Below, piece by piece: positions 18,311-27,434 of a stretch of 64,000 nt of DNA. The notes under the pieces are model-generated. The model saw only the letters and a list, made by a program, of their open reading frames with translations. It searched no databases and was not told the DNA's origin. How positions within the stretch are numbered: position 1 is the stretch's first letter; each line of letters starts with the position of its first letter. Both the position numbers and the translations under genes were made by a program. The DNA is taken from assembly GCA_016710115.1 (NCBI GenBank), contig JADJLN010000019.1, forward strand, positions 124,001 through 188,000. The letters are read 5' to 3'. Origin of the DNA: Saprospiraceae bacterium. GTDB taxonomy: Bacteria; Bacteroidota; Bacteroidia; Chitinophagales; Saprospiraceae.

Positions 18311-18757
18311 ATGCGTTATCTGTTTCTCTTCTCTTCCCTCCTTTTCTCTTCACTGTTCTTGCAGGCACAAAGCCAGACTGAACTGAATGCCGAGCAATGG
18401 ACGGATTTTGAAATCAACTCCTTTTACACCGGCACTTTGGACGCTGTTGAGAACCTGGAACTGGACACAAAGCCTCTTTTTCTGAAGCAGGCGGTAATCG
18501 AATCCATGCGGGATATGAAATATCCGGCAATCGCCCGTGAAAATGGCGTGAAAGGAACGGTAAAGATCCGTGTACATCTGGATGCAAATGGCCATTATAT
18601 CAGTGCCAAACCTGTTCAGGGGATCGGTGCCGGATGTGAAGAAGAAGCATTGTTTATGGTCCAGAAGATTATCCGCCGTGGTGTCAAACCGGCGATGAAA
18701 GGAGGAACGTCAGTGCCGGTCATATTTGATTTTCCGGTCGTGTTCAGTCTGCAATAA
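18311..18757 (+). CDS. Secreted TonB C-terminal domain protein
   Basis: 148 residues. A cleavable-looking signal peptide (FLFSSLLFSSLFLQAQSQT) is followed by a TonB C-terminal fold: YPAIARENGVKGTVKIRVHL, GHYISAKPVQGIGAGCEEEA, and RRGVKPAMKGGTSVPVIFDF. Unlike a normal TonB it has no Pro-rich linker, and its N-terminus looks like an export signal rather than an inner-membrane anchor. It lies 30 bp after the TonB-dependent receptor on the same strand, so an accessory role for that receptor is plausible. Its 3' end faces gldD. Confidence 0.82.
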   Translation: MRYLFLFSSLLFSSLFLQAQSQTELNAEQWTDFEINSFYTGTLDAVENLELDTKPLFLKQAVIESMRDMKYPAIARENGVKGTVKIRVHLDANGHYISAKPVQGIGAGCEEEALFMVQKIIRRGVKPAMKGGTSVPVIFDFPVVFSLQ

Positions 18758-18840
18758 ACGCATTCACACTTGTGAAAATCTGCAAAAACCCTGAACGGCA
18801 AACGATGCAATGATGGGGCTTTGCAGGACGAACCTGTTGC

Positions 18841-19434
18841 CTATTTCCACTGAAACGACTGGATCAGCCCGGTCAGATCCTCCCGGATAAATTCCGTTAC
18901 AGGCAAAAGCGAATCCGGTTGTGGACGAGCATTGAAATAGAGGCTACCCCTGAAAAAGTGCTGTACACTGTCTGTGAGAAAAAACTGGAAGGGTGAAGCA
19001 CTCGGTCCTTCCATATTGAAGGCCATGCCGGAAATGCCATTGGGGAGAATGATCTTGAAATCTTCAATATAACTGGCTCGCTTGTTCTGTTCATTGGCCA
19101 GCCGAAAGGCATCCTGTACCAGTTGCTGAAATTGGGTGTACGATTCAAAGTGGGTATAGGTACAATGGATATCGGCATTGAACCCGTCTGCATGCAGGTT
19201 GAACCAGCAGGGATTGTCGATCAGCTCTTCGAAGTAGGTAGTGTCTCTGTGCAAGGCGAAATAGTCCGGATAGGTAAAAGTAAAAGGACAAGCCTCCTGC
19301 TGATAGGTAACCGGATTTCGTTCCGGATAGAGAACCCGAGGATAGGCTCGCGGACGTGGACTGATCTCCGATTCTGACGAACAGGCTGCCATCGTCATGG
19401 CCAGGAGGAGGATATAGGGAGCAATTCTGTTCAT
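18841..19434 (-). CDS. gldD: Gliding motility lipoprotein GldD
   Basis: 197 residues with a lipoprotein signal (YILLLAMTMAAC-SSES). GldD-like landmarks in order: PRPRAYPRVLYPERN, CPFTFTYPDYFALHRD, NPCWFNLHADGFNADIHCTY, GISGMAFNMEGPSASPFQFF, LTDSVQHFFRGSLYFNARPQ and a final FIREDLTGLIQSFQW. GldD is required for gliding and T9SS function in Flavobacterium. The start codon overlaps the stop of gldE (ATGA), matching the conserved gldE-gldD arrangement. Confidence 0.92.
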   Translation of the reverse strand: MNRIAPYILLLAMTMAACSSESEISPRPRAYPRVLYPERNPVTYQQEACPFTFTYPDYFALHRDTTYFEELIDNPCWFNLHADGFNADIHCTYTHFESYTQFQQLVQDAFRLANEQNKRASYIEDFKIILPNGISGMAFNMEGPSASPFQFFLTDSVQHFFRGSLYFNARPQPDSLLPVTEFIREDLTGLIQSFQWK

Positions 19435-20840
19435 CCGATCTCAGGCAGGGTCAATTTGATCTCTTCGATCCGTTTTTTATTCACTTTGGTCACACGAAAA
19501 ACATACCCGTTGAATTCGACAACAGTGTCTCTGCGCGGAATGATCCCGGCCAGTTCAAGTACCAGTCCGGCCAAAGAATCGGCATCATCCCGGGCTTCCT
19601 CGAAGGTAGATACATCAATGCCGATAATCCGGCACACATCATTGATCAGTGTTTTTCCTTCGAAGAGATAATTGCGTTCATCCAGTTTCTGGAAGTTGAC
19701 CTCCATCTCATCATCAAACTCATCCTTGATCTCACCCACGATCTCCTCCATGATATCTTCGAGGGTCACCAGCCCAGCGGTGCCCCCATATTCATCCACA
19801 ACGATCCCGATATGACGTCGTTCTGATTGAAACTCCTTCAGCAGATCATTAATTTTTTCGATTCGGGTATATACAGGACCTCTGTTCGTACAAGTGAATG
19901 CCACTCAAAATCTTCAGATTCCCGGAGGTATCCGATCAGATCTTTCGTATAAATGACTCCCTGAATATGGTCCAGGTCCTCCTCGTAAACCGGGATGCGG
20001 GAGTATCCGGAGTCTCGAACAATATGGAGAAGTTCAGTATAGGAAGACATCCTGTCAGCTGCAACGATATCCGTCCTGGGGCGCATGATCTGCTTGGCTG
20101 TCACGTCGGCAAACTGGACAATTCGTTTCCAGGATATCCACTTCTTTGATCGTATGCTTGCCATCGCTGACGGTCAGATCAATTGCACTGTTGATCTCTG
20201 AGGAACTTGGTCCTTCTTCGATCCGGTGGCGTGCAAGTCGTTTTTCAAGGACATCTGTCCAGTTGACCATGATCGCCGTGATCGGACGAAACAGTCTGGA
20301 CAGGATGAACAGCGAACGGGACATGGAACGGGCCAGGGGGATCACATTGAGTCGGGCATAGATCTTCGGCAGGATTTCGCCCATGAGGACAAGGATCATG
20401 GTGACGCCGACAACCGATATCGCAAAATGGATGCCTTTCCCCATGCTTTCTGTCGACAGGCCCCAGGAACCGGTATGGGAGATGATCCAATCGGCCCATC
20501 CGATGCAGGTCACCACAGGAAGCAGGCTGCGCAGGAGAAACTCCGAGACAATAATGATAGAAACGTTGGCAAAATTGTTGCTGATCAGGATGGTCGCCAG
20601 CAAGGTGGCCGGACGGTCCAGCAACCGGAGGATCCGTTGAGCACTCGGGGATCGATCTTCCTTCAACTCTTCCAGGTCAGTGACTGAAATAGAGAAGAAA
20701 GCTACCTCTGATGAGGAGAGCAAACCGGAACAGATGAGCAGGACAACAAAAAGGATAAAACTCAGTAGAGCACCCGGATCGAGACTCATCGACAGGGCAA
20801 ATCCGGCCAGCGCAATTACAGGGTCAGGATCACTTTCCAA
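19431..20840 (-). CDS. gldE: GldE, CNNM/CorC-like membrane protein (frame broken twice)
   Basis: About 470 codons. The N-terminal CNNM (DUF21) membrane domain carries GLLSSSEVAFFSISVTDLEE, ATILISNNFANVSIIIVSEF and LMGEILPKIYARLN. Then come a CBS pair (VTAKQIMRPRTDIVAADRMS, GYSRIPVYEEDLDHIQGVIY, HIGIVVDEYGGTAGLVTLED) and a CorC_HlyC domain (GIIPRRDTVVEFNGYVFRVT). Breaks at about 20129 (one extra A in GGAAACG) and 19857 (one A short in a six-A run) are homopolymer indels typical of errors. Context ssb-gldE-gldD confirms the identity. The protein supports gliding and T9SS function; ion transport is not established. Confidence 0.92.
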
Positions 20841-20887
20841 GGAAGAGAGATTTGGTGACCGATATGCCGCTTGGGCGAGAGACAGCC

Positions 20888-21334
20888 TTAAAATGGGAGA
20901 TCATCATCCTGGTTTTCGCCCGACGAGCTGTCGCGTTTGGGTTCGTCTGGAGTCGAGAATTCTGAATGAGGGGCATCGGATGCATCGGGAAACTGCCCTG
21001 GACGATCGGTACTGCGCTCCAGAATGCGGATCATACTGGCAACCACCTCTGTGACATACCGCTCGACATTATTGGCATCGGTGTATTTGCGATGCGTCAG
21101 TTTGCCTTCGATATAGACCAGCTTCCCCTTTTTCAGATCGCGTTCTGCCCGTTCGGCCAATTGACGCCAGGCGACAACATCGTGCCATTCTGTCTGGGTC
21201 TGCCATTCTCCACCTTTGTCTTTGTAGGATTCATTGGTGGCGACTGAAAACTTGGCTACGACCACCCCGTTGTCGAGTCGGCGTACTTCGGGATCTCGTC
21301 CAAGATTTCCGACCAGGGTTACTTTGTTGATCAT
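20888..21334 (-). CDS. ssb: Single-stranded DNA-binding protein
   Basis: 148 residues from ATG 21334 (MINKVTLVGNLGRDPEVRRL). The OB-fold shows VVVAKFSVATNESYKDKGGE, TEWHDVVAWRQLAERAERDL and KGKLVYIEGKLTHRKYTDAN, followed by an acidic flexible tail ending GENQDDDLPF, the usual SSB tip that binds partner proteins. It precedes gldE by 47 bp on the same strand. In many Bacteroidetes mutY lies directly upstream; here mutY is 7.5 kb away beyond an accessory locus. Confidence 0.96.
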   Translation of the reverse strand: MINKVTLVGNLGRDPEVRRLDNGVVVAKFSVATNESYKDKGGEWQTQTEWHDVVAWRQLAERAERDLKKGKLVYIEGKLTHRKYTDANNVERYVTEVVASMIRILERSTDRPGQFPDASDAPHSEFSTPDEPKRDSSSGENQDDDLPF

Positions 21335-21520
21335 GATTGTGTGAATTCGCTCAGAAGTTAAGAAGATTTCCTGAAAAGGCACTTTCAGGTCATCCACAAG
21401 GTGCAAAGGTAGTGAAGTTTGTGGCAGGAAGGTGGGAACTCCACGAACTCCCTTGTATAAACATTCCAGAGTCAGGCTCCCTACAGAATGTTAAAAACTT
21501 CACCCTTTGCAGTAGGTATT

Positions 21521-21650
21521 ATCCTCATTTTTGAGGACAAAAAATCAAATAAATGTTCTATTTCCTTTGATTTCATCAACATTTAACATAAGCCCTATTG
21601 ACGAATACACAATTTTCTATCAATTTAGAGGATCATCTCTAAACCAAAAC
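21521..21650 (+). promoter_or_regulatory. Conserved leader of beta-helix T9SS gene A, with hairpin
   Basis: Starts with ATCCTCATTTTTGAGGA (hairpin arms TCCTCA/TGAGGA) and lies exactly 130 bp before the ATGATG at 21651. The same 17-mer occurs at 48851, exactly 130 bp before the corresponding ATGATG at 48981. Further blocks match at identical offsets: TNTTCTATT near 21555, ATTTAACA...TATTGAC at 21581-21602, and CTAAACCAA-ACATGATG at the end. The upstream neighbour (ssb) is divergent, so the hairpin is a leader or promoter element, not its terminator. Confidence 0.7.
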
Positions 21651-21665
21651 ATGATGAACATGTAT

Positions 21666-21677
21666 CCCCCCCCCCCC
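21666..21677 (+). repeat. Poly-C tract (12 C) in the signal-peptide n-region of gene A
   Basis: Twelve C follow ATGATGAACATGTAT. With 12 C the ATG at 21651 is out of frame with the 952-residue gene; with 13 or 10 C it is in frame, giving MMNMYPPPPQHWRCRSK fused to MFNTTGF. The paralogue at 48981 has the same architecture. This is a candidate slipped-strand site. Because this consensus has homopolymer errors elsewhere, the exact count is uncertain. Confidence 0.75.
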
Positions 21678-21700
21678 AGCACTGGAGGTGTCGCTCCAAG

Positions 21701-24559
21701 ATGTTCAATACAACCGGTTTTGCTGTCGGTTTACTCCTGTTCCTTAACAACATAGCATTTGCCCAGACCTTCGACCCGTGTGAAGAATATGGGTCTGATA
21801 CACCGGATCATGTAATCGGCTCGGATCAATGTGATATTGAATTTTCGAGTGAGCTTTTTCCCATGCAAATCATCATTACTGATAAAAAGGTGACGATTAA
21901 CGGGACATTTGTCATTGACAAGACGTTGAATTTCGAGGATTGTATCATTGAAATGGGTCCGGATGCAGAGATTTTTATTGAATCTGGCTACGGGTTGTCT
22001 TTGGGTGGTTGTACAATCTATTCTTGTACGAATTTATGGCGGGCCATAAGGGTTGGAGCCGGAGGCTATCTTGGTCTTAATGAAAGTGATAACCAAAGAA
22101 ATCACATTCAGGATGCAAAAGCTGCTGTTTTTGCCCATGATGGATCTACTCTGGCTATCACCGGAACAAATTTCGTAAACAATGTAATCGGATTTTACAT
22201 TCCACATAATGTGGTTCAGCCACTGCCGATTACTACATACAATGTCATAAACCTCGTTCGTTTTTGGGATCTTAACTTTGAGTGTACAGCAAGTCTTCTT
22301 GCACCATCTACTGCGTATTGTGATCCACATCTTGAGATTCCACAGACATTTAATGTCATTTCACCTCTTCCTGAAATAACCTGTTTTGCTGGTGTACTGA
22401 TTCACGATGTTCGAATGCTTCAGTTATCCAGCAGTTATGAAGGCGCTGACAATTTGTACCGGAACTTGCAAAATGGCATAGTGGCACATAACTCCGATGT
22501 CTTTGTCCAATATAGTACATTTGAGGATATGCCTGTTAATAGCTACTCCTATGGTGATATAATCGGATATGGTATTTATGCCAGGGGATATGGTGAAATC
22601 CTTGATCAACAAGGATATGGCTTTAATGAAGAACCATCCTTCACAGATGTCCGTTTTCCAATTCGAGCGTACAAATTGTCAAAGGTTTTAAGCCGTGACA
22701 ATAATATGGTAAATGCCAATGAAGCCTATAAAATTGAGCATTGCAAAGAAGGATTCATCGACCTTCACTATAACCAAATCGAGGCTAAACGGGTTGGTAT
22801 AAACTTATACCAAAATGACCCAACCTACGAAATGAATGTAGGAAGTAATGAGATTACGATGAATGGTTCGACAAGTATCTTTTCCAATAATGGTGCATGG
22901 GGGCGCATTTGGATTGATGAAATGTCAAATAAACATGCTACTCCGGCCAAGATACAGTACAATATCATGAATGGTGGCAATAGTGTATGGGGCGGCATCA
23001 ATGCGCTCAATTCCTATAACCTCGATATTGAAGGGAATCAGGTCAATCTTGATTCAGATGTATCCGTAAATGGTATTGGCCTTATGGGAGGGCTCCGGAA
23101 TGTGGTGCGGGATAATGAAATTACCGGATCAGGAACCAGTCATTCCAATTTTTTCATGTGGGCCAACTTTGGAGTACAAACTCAAAACTCTCCTTTAAAC
23201 TATATTTTGTGTAACGAGTATGAGAATGTACGCGTTGGTCATGGAGTGGTCAATTTCTGTACTAGCAGTGTTATCGGTCGAAATTTATTCACAGGACCTT
23301 TCCATACCGGCCTTTGGTATGATCAGACAGGCAATTCTGGTCAACAGCTCAACACGTTAAATACTTGGCCCGGTAATGCCGCAATTACGGGTGGCTATGA
23401 GGCCCGCCATCAAGGAGGCCTTCAACAAATTTTTAGTTCTGTTTATGAAGTCCATACAAATGTAACCAATGGAATTCCTGACCCGGTAGATCCAATGAGT
23501 GGGTGGTTTAATTACAATAATTCTTACGATCCTCTCGAAGCATGCGAGGCATTTATTCAACCATTCACCCTCCCTGATCCAGGTTTTATTGAAGAGCGAA
23601 TCGCTGTAGACAGTATTGATGTTCCGGAAGATGCCCCGGCATATGTTTGGAATTTGCAAAAATACCTCTACCAGTACTTGCACTTATGGCCTTCTGGGAC
23701 ATTTGATGAAACAATCTATGATGATTTTATGGACGTCCATGAAGCTGGACAAGTCGGTGAGTGGTGCGGAATTGAAGAGGATATCCGACAGACGTTCAGA
23801 CTCGACAGTTTGGATATAGCTTCACGAAAAGAGTATCTGGATACCATGTATTTCGCTATGGATGAACTGGCCTTCTACAGGCATATGCGTGATACTGCTA
23901 CAACATCTATAGACAGCCTGACCGCAACGAATACTATTGTAAGTATTCTATCAGATATGAATGATTATCTCGAGGCTTACCAGGGCGATCAATATCTGAG
24001 TGACTCCCTGCGAAAAGAAGCATGGGAGGACCTGATTATAGATATTGCAAATGCACCGGATAGCAGTGATTGGACGGAAGCCTTGCAAAAAGTCTGGACT
24101 ATTTATTTGGAGTCATTGATTGGGGATACGGTGTCTTTTGATTCTCTGACTTTACTTACATTGGAAAGCATTGCAGAGAATTGTGCGCTCACCCATGGTG
24201 AAGCGGTATATTTAGCGGGTTCCCTACGTTCAATCAAGACAGATAAACTCTTCAGTTATGAGTGCCCGGAGACAGAATCACTGGTCTTGTCTACTGAGCA
24301 ATTATTGCAGGGTGAACCCGGATTTACCATTCAACCCAACCCTGCCAGCAATGTTGTGACTGTACATTTTAATGATCAAGAACCGCGAGGTGGAGAGTTG
24401 GTCGTCATGGATCTACTCGGCACAATTCAGCTCAGGGAAGAGGTCAAGGGGACTGTAGTGAATTTGAATAGTCACCACTTGACGAGTGGTATGTATATCG
24501 TCATTTGGCTGCGATCTGAACAATCTCCTGTCAGCAAAGCATTGATCATAAACCGATAA
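21701..24559 (+). CDS. Large T9SS-exported beta-helix surface protein A
   Basis: 952 residues from ATG 21701, or 970 from ATG 21651 if the poly-C tract restores frame. Signal peptide FAVGLLLFLNNIAFAQ. Residues ~50-520 show repeated short beta-strand/turn patterns typical of a right-handed parallel beta-helix (FEDCIIEMGPDAEIFIESGY, AKAAVFAHDGSTLAITGTNF, YNIMNGGNSVWGGINALNSY). A helical Asp/Ser-rich segment follows (DSLDIASRKEYLDTMYF), then a type A sorting domain (GFTIQPNPASNVVTVHF to GMYIVIWLRSEQSPVSKALI). Likely a surface adhesin or polysaccharide-binding protein; no catalytic site seen. Homologous to the 48981-51940 gene. Confidence 0.85.
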   Translation: MFNTTGFAVGLLLFLNNIAFAQTFDPCEEYGSDTPDHVIGSDQCDIEFSSELFPMQIIITDKKVTINGTFVIDKTLNFEDCIIEMGPDAEIFIESGYGLSLGGCTIYSCTNLWRAIRVGAGGYLGLNESDNQRNHIQDAKAAVFAHDGSTLAITGTNFVNNVIGFYIPHNVVQPLPITTYNVINLVRFWDLNFECTASLLAPSTAYCDPHLEIPQTFNVISPLPEITCFAGVLIHDVRMLQLSSSYEGADNLYRNLQNGIVAHNSDVFVQYSTFEDMPVNSYSYGDIIGYGIYARGYGEILDQQGYGFNEEPSFTDVRFPIRAYKLSKVLSRDNNMVNANEAYKIEHCKEGFIDLHYNQIEAKRVGINLYQNDPTYEMNVGSNEITMNGSTSIFSNNGAWGRIWIDEMSNKHATPAKIQYNIMNGGNSVWGGINALNSYNLDIEGNQVNLDSDVSVNGIGLMGGLRNVVRDNEITGSGTSHSNFFMWANFGVQTQNSPLNYILCNEYENVRVGHGVVNFCTSSVIGRNLFTGPFHTGLWYDQTGNSGQQLNTLNTWPGNAAITGGYEARHQGGLQQIFSSVYEVHTNVTNGIPDPVDPMSGWFNYNNSYDPLEACEAFIQPFTLPDPGFIEERIAVDSIDVPEDAPAYVWNLQKYLYQYLHLWPSGTFDETIYDDFMDVHEAGQVGEWCGIEEDIRQTFRLDSLDIASRKEYLDTMYFAMDELAFYRHMRDTATTSIDSLTATNTIVSILSDMNDYLEAYQGDQYLSDSLRKEAWEDLIIDIANAPDSSDWTEALQKVWTIYLESLIGDTVSFDSLTLLTLESIAENCALTHGEAVYLAGSLRSIKTDKLFSYECPETESLVLSTEQLLQGEPGFTIQPNPASNVVTVHFNDQEPRGGELVVMDLLGTIQLREEVKGTVVNLNSHHLTSGMYIVIWLRSEQSPVSKALIINR

Positions 24560-24570
24560 TTATAACTTAT

Positions 24571-24601
24571 GAAGTGGGGCTATCTTTGGATGCCCCACTT
24601 C
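24571..24601. terminator. 10-bp hairpin after gene A
   Basis: Arms GAAGTGGGGC (24571-24580) and GCCCCACTTC (24592-24601) with an 11-nt loop, starting 12 bp after the stop codon. No U-tract follows, but the position matches the hairpin after the paralogous gene in locus B (51956-51990). Confidence 0.6.
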
Positions 24602-24618
24602 TATGAAATAGAAGGCCC

Positions 24619-26379
24619 ATGAAACTCCATAATTACTGCATACTGTTGTTCTTACTTTATTCTCATTTCGGGGTAAGTCAGAATCATAATAATTTTTGGA
24701 TATCAGGAAATGATGGAAATCCAAAGAATATAATGGATACAATTGAATGGGGTGGAAATGTATTTAATTTCAATTCCAACTCATTATATATGAGCAAAGA
24801 ATTAAGGCCAATGAATTTTCTGGAAACAATGGGCGTTGGCAGTGATTCTTCCGGGCAATTACTATTTTATACTAATGGTACATATATAGCCAATGTAGAA
24901 CATGATACAATGAAAGGAGGTGGTCCCATGAACCCGGGTTATTGGGCGGATGTGTTTACGAGCTGGGGTGACAAGGGATATCGGACACGTGATGGGATTA
25001 TAGTTATACCAGATTTAAACCTTCCTGACCATTACAGGTTGTTTCATATTTGCGCATCAGATTCTGATTTGTCACCCGACAAGATAATGACCACACTTGT
25101 CGATATGCATGGAGATGGAGGTTTGGGTGAGGTGCTGGAACAAAATCGGGTTATATATGATCAGGAATTTGGCCGGCTGAGTCAGAGTCATTTCAACGCG
25201 ACACGTCACGCCAATGGGCGTGACTGGTGGCTGGCATCCATCCTCTATCCCTCGGAGGAAATCATGCTGCATCTCTATACGCCGGACTCCATCTATCGTT
25301 TTGCGCCTCAGGCGCCCTTATGGGTTAAACCCTCGGCGGTAGGCCAGTGTCAATTTAGTCCGGATGGAACTAAGTTTGCATCCGGTCACGCAAGGAAATT
25401 TGGAGATAATTATGAATCCAGCATCCATTACTATCTTTTTGACCGATGTAGTGGCCAGTTTACCCCAGTATTTTATGATGTACAGGATGACTATGGGTTT
25501 TCTCAGGTTGGCGTCATCTTCAGTGCTACGTCTCGCTACTTATACCAGACCTATGAGGACTAGATCTTTCGGTATGATACAGAAGCATCTGATGTATTGG
25601 CCAGCAAGGACACCGTTGCAGAATGGGATGGGTTTATATTTTATACACAAGGAGGCTCAGGGTTTCCCGTCAGGTTGGGTTATGGAGAGCTGGGTGCCGA
25701 CGATGTCGTTTATTCCAACTCTGCCTCTACGACCGCATATATGCACAAAATAGAACATGCTGACAGTGAGGATGGTTTCGAAGTTACACAGCATTTTAAA
25801 GTTCCTGCTGTTTATGCATGGACGGTACCGAACTTCCCCAATTATTTCCTTGGTCCACTTGAGGGAAGTCCCTGTGCTCAAATGTTTGGCCCTCCCACAG
25901 CACAGTTTGCGTATGAGGGTCAATCACATGAGGTTGCTTTTGAAGATCAGTCAGTGGGTGTTCCACTTGTTTGGCATTGGGATTTTGGAGATGGAAGTGC
26001 ATCCGACGAGCAACACCCGGAGCATGTTTATATGAATCAGGGTACCTACACCGTTTGTTTGACAGCATCCAATATTTACGGAGGGGATATGACATGTTCG
26101 GATGTCATGGTGAAAACCAGCGCCGTGGAGCCGCAGTCACAACAAGGGTTACTTGAGGTCTATCCCAACCCGGTAACAGATCGGTTAGAGATCCGTTTTC
26201 CTGATGCCGAGGGTCAAGTGTACCTGTATTCTGTTTTCGGTCAACTGGTTGCAACGACTCAGATCCATCAGGGTTCCGCCACACTTTCTCTTGAACATTG
26301 TTGTTCATCGGGCACTTACATCGTTGATGTGCATCTTCAGAATGGAATTGTTTTGCGTGAAATATTAATCATCCAGTAA
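24619..26379 (+). CDS. T9SS protein with beta-propeller-like body and PKD domain (internal TAG)
   Basis: About 586 codons. Signal peptide (YCILLFLLYSHFGVSQ), then a body with propeller-like repeats (HANGRDWWLASILYPSEEIM, GQCQFSPDGTKFASGHARKF, YLFDRCSGQFTPVFY). A PKD domain follows (VFHLVW... region: PLVWHWDFGDGSASDEQHPE, HVYMNQGTYTVCLTASN), then a type A sorting domain (LEVYPNPVTDRLEIRF to GIVLREILIIQ). The frame is cut by TAG at 25561-25563, with an open continuation in the same frame (TYED-stop-IFRYDTEAS); a single C-to-T change from CAG explains it. It may be a recent nonsense mutation or an error. The body resembles the 52003 and 54030 genes. Confidence 0.78.
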
Positions 26380-27009
26380 ATGGTTTATTCCATGATGAAT
26401 GCCAGCTATATATTCGGGAAAGGACCAGTCTGTTGTCTGCTGATATTCCTGTATTCGGTCCCAGTACAAATGCTTTTTGCCCAACGGCCTGACCAGGTTA
26501 TTCCCTTTCTCGTGGAGACCGTGGTCAGCGGAAAGGGGCAGGAATTGGAATTCAGTGGCCGGTTGTCAACTTTCCGGGGAAAGCAGCTTTATAGAGCAAA
26601 TACCTGGAGCTGGGACTTCGGTGACGGACACAGTTCAGAGGGAATTACAGCCTCCCATCGCTATACTCAACTTGGTCAATATAAGCTTTGTCTGAGCGCA
26701 TCAGGGCCAGAAGGTTCTACACGGTATTGCCACTTGTTGGAGGTGGGCAAAGGTGATCCGGAAATTCGCCCAGGGATGCAGGTCAGTTATTTGCCAGCCC
26801 GAGGCAAGCTTTTTACCTGGTTTGATACACAGCTCGGCATGGGGGCTATCCACATCGAAAACAGTGAAGGGGAGTTACTTTGGGAGGGCCCGCTCTCCTT
26901 CGAGAGTATGGAGATGGATGTTCATCGGGTAGAACCAGGTCAATACAGATTTTTCGTCCGTCAGCCCTGGATCAAGGAGGACCGGTTTGAATTGTGGATA
27001 GGTGAGTAA
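26380..27009 (+). CDS. Secreted PKD-domain protein, 209 aa
   Basis: Starts on the base after the previous stop (TAA-ATG), so it is probably coupled to the preceding gene. Signal peptide CCLLIFLYSVPVQMLFAQ; then a PKD fold (NTWSWDFGDGHSSEGITASH, RYTQLGQYKLCLSASGPEGS). The ~80-residue C-terminal part (YLPARGKLFTWFDTQLGMGA to KEDRFELWIGE) could be a degenerate beta-sandwich, but it lacks the usual PNP and final basic features of a sorting domain. It may be a surface-associated partner of the preceding protein. Function unknown. Confidence 0.7.
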   Translation: MVYSMMNASYIFGKGPVCCLLIFLYSVPVQMLFAQRPDQVIPFLVETVVSGKGQELEFSGRLSTFRGKQLYRANTWSWDFGDGHSSEGITASHRYTQLGQYKLCLSASGPEGSTRYCHLLEVGKGDPEIRPGMQVSYLPARGKLFTWFDTQLGMGAIHIENSEGELLWEGPLSFESMEMDVHRVEPGQYRFFVRQPWIKEDRFELWIGE

Positions 27010-27076
27010 GCCTGGCTTTTTGGGATATAAGAGAGGATCCTTCCGATAAAGTACATCCAAGCCAATTCGGATTTGT

Positions 27077-27420
27077 GTGCCATCGCTCTTCGAACCTGAT
27101 GTTCAGCCTGCCGACGTTTTTAGACATGGTATTTCTGAGCCTTCCTGGGGCATTTCAATCTACATAAGTCCATTAGCCTATCCAGGCCGGGTCGAAGTCG
27201 AGAATACTTTGCTCGAGTATCAGGGACACAAGGTCATTTGTGATGTCATTGATGGCCTTGGAAAGACAGTGTCCACCCATACCTTCCCTCCGTTCAGTTA
27301 CCGGCATAAGCTGGATGCCTCTGCCTTCGCTCCGGGGTTGTATGTAGTTCATTTGATCGTTGATGGTCGGGTGGTGCAGGCAGAGAAGTTGGTGGTGATG
27401 GGGAGGAAATCTCGGAAGTA
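27077..27420 (+). pseudogene. Remnant of a T9SS sorting domain
   Basis: The reading frame carries YQGHKVICDVIDGLGKTVST, HTFPPFSYRHKLDASAFAPG and LYVVHLIVDGRVVQAEKLVV. This is the same sorting domain as at 53310-53554 and (shifted) 55340-55553, but here without a signal peptide or body. The domain's natural stop is lost and the frame runs on into the antisense end of the neighbouring gene. It is best read as the 3' stump of a deleted or recombined paralogue of the locus B propeller genes. Confidence 0.65.
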
Positions 27421-27434
27421 CAGTGAATCAGAGT

